Assembly: GCA_016649795.1 (NCBI GenBank)
Contig: JAENWZ010000151.1
Span: 1 to 5,845 of the forward strand
Source of the DNA: Proteiniphilum sp.
Lineage (GTDB): Bacteria; Bacteroidota; Bacteroidia; Bacteroidales; Dysgonomonadaceae
Reading direction: 5' to 3'
Length of the DNA stretch: 5,845 nt
Shown in pieces: positions 5,192 through 5,845 of the stretch. The translations under genes were made by a program, and so were the position numbers. The notes beneath the pieces were generated by a model. It was not told the DNA's origin. It saw only the letters and a list, made by a program, of their open reading frames with translations, and did not search any database. The stretch's first letter is position 1, and each line of letters begins with the position of its first letter.

Positions 5192-5845
5192 TTACTTGGA
5201 GCCCTCCCATATCTCCCACGCTGCCGATGCCTGGCGTTGCAGCATCTCTTTCCCGTTTTTGGTTGTTGCGCCTTGTGCTTTTCCTTTTTGAAGGAAGAGG
5301 GTCTCTTCGGGATTATATACCAGATCATACAGTAAATGATCGGATGTGAGATGTGTATAGGGTATAGCGGGAGATTCATTCACATCTGGAAATGTACCCA
5401 CAGGTGATGCGTTCACAATGATTGTATAGTCCGCAATTATTTCCGGCGATAATTGATCGTAACCGAATCTGTTTGCTCCCGCTGTGCGGGAAACATGTTT
5501 CCATTCAATTCCCAGATCGGAGAGTGCCTGCCCTACCGCTTTTGAAGCTCCTCCTGTACCCAGTATCAGGGCTCTTTTGTGGATTGCTCTGTTCAGGAGG
5601 GGAGAGAAAGACTCTTTGAAACCAATGTAATCGGTGTTGTACCCCATTAGCTTGTAAAAATACATATCACCGGGATTTCGCTCAATCTTTATCACGTTTA
5701 CCGCACCTATTCTTTCTGCTTCAGGCGAAATATCGTCCAGAAAAGGAATCACTTTCTCTTTGTAGGGAATGGTGACATTCAATCCTTTCAGATGCTGGTT
5801 GAAGAGTATCACGTGACATATCTCCAGAATATCCTCAATTTCAAA
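5192..5845 (-). CDS. aroE: shikimate dehydrogenase (NADP+), 5' end beyond the window
   Basis: AroE reduces 3-dehydroshikimate to shikimate with NADPH in the cytoplasm, a step of the aromatic amino acid (chorismate) pathway. The visible part is 217 residues, counted from the right edge. The substrate-binding NVTIPYK is at 23-29 with the catalytic lysine K29, and GYNTDYIGF carries the catalytic aspartate D72. The nucleotide-binding loop LGTGGASKA is at 95-103, NASPVGT at 145-151, LLYDLVYNP further on, and the C-terminal GKEMLQRQA has the conserved glutamine at 205. The frame stays open to the edge (FEIEDILEICH before the first candidate start). A GTG at 5812 is therefore not the start: it would remove part of the substrate domain. 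About 35 N-terminal residues should be missing for a family length near 250. No functional link to the two-component genes is seen. Confidence 0.95.
   Translation of the reverse strand, partial: FEIEDILEICHVILFNQHLKGLNVTIPYKEKVIPFLDDISPEAERIGAVNVIKIERNPGDMYFYKLMGYNTDYIGFKESFSPLLNRAIHKRALILGTGGASKAVGQALSDLGIEWKHVSRTAGANRFGYDQLSPEIIADYTIIVNASPVGTFPDVNESPAIPYTHLTSDHLLYDLVYNPEETLFLQKGKAQGATTKNGKEMLQRQASAAWEIWEGSK

Noticed and set aside
5192..5812. aroE starting at the GTG at 5812
   Set aside because: The frame is open to the window edge with AroE-like residues before this codon, and a start there would remove the N-terminal part of the substrate domain.

Overview
The window looks like a piece of a Bacteroidota chromosome, probably from the order Bacteroidales. 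Three things support this: leftward promoters with the phylum's -7 box (TAnnTTTG, here TATATTTG), a large membrane hybrid histidine kinase with receiver and Hpt domains of the kind common there, and a shikimate dehydrogenase that reads like Bacteroidales AroE. The genus call is open. No RNA gene, insertion sequence, CRISPR array or integration site is visible.

Layout. Positions 1-39 may hold the first 13 codons of a leftward gene. Positions 40-229 are a promoter region. A rightward NtrC-type response regulator (230-1585) faces a leftward hybrid sensor kinase (1644-4067) across a 58-base convergent gap. A 329-base AT-rich region without genes (4068-4396) separates the kinase from a rightward gene for a small secreted protein (4397-5035). 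That region holds the kinase promoter, a 21-base palindrome followed by helically spaced copies of one half-site, and a second, long-spaced inverted repeat. The secreted protein consists of two PepSY-like units offset by exactly 92 residues. A strong intrinsic terminator follows at 5114-5156. The 3' two thirds or more of a leftward aroE runs off the right edge (5192-5845).

How the parts may work together. The kinase (membrane-anchored, with a sensor region of about 245 residues between two membrane segments) has every site needed for a His-Asp-His relay. The neighbouring regulator supplies the final Asp, a sigma54-type AAA+ domain and a Fis-type helix-turn-helix. The two receiver domains resemble each other closely in their first 31 residues, as expected if both dock on the same Hpt. 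The architecture is like RteA/RteB of Bacteroides conjugative transposons, but those are co-directional, whereas here the genes converge. The secreted duplicated protein is the obvious candidate output or accessory factor, since the operator-like palindrome lies between it and the kinase. This is inference: no sigma54 -24/-12 promoter was found in front of it. aroE looks like an unrelated housekeeping neighbour.
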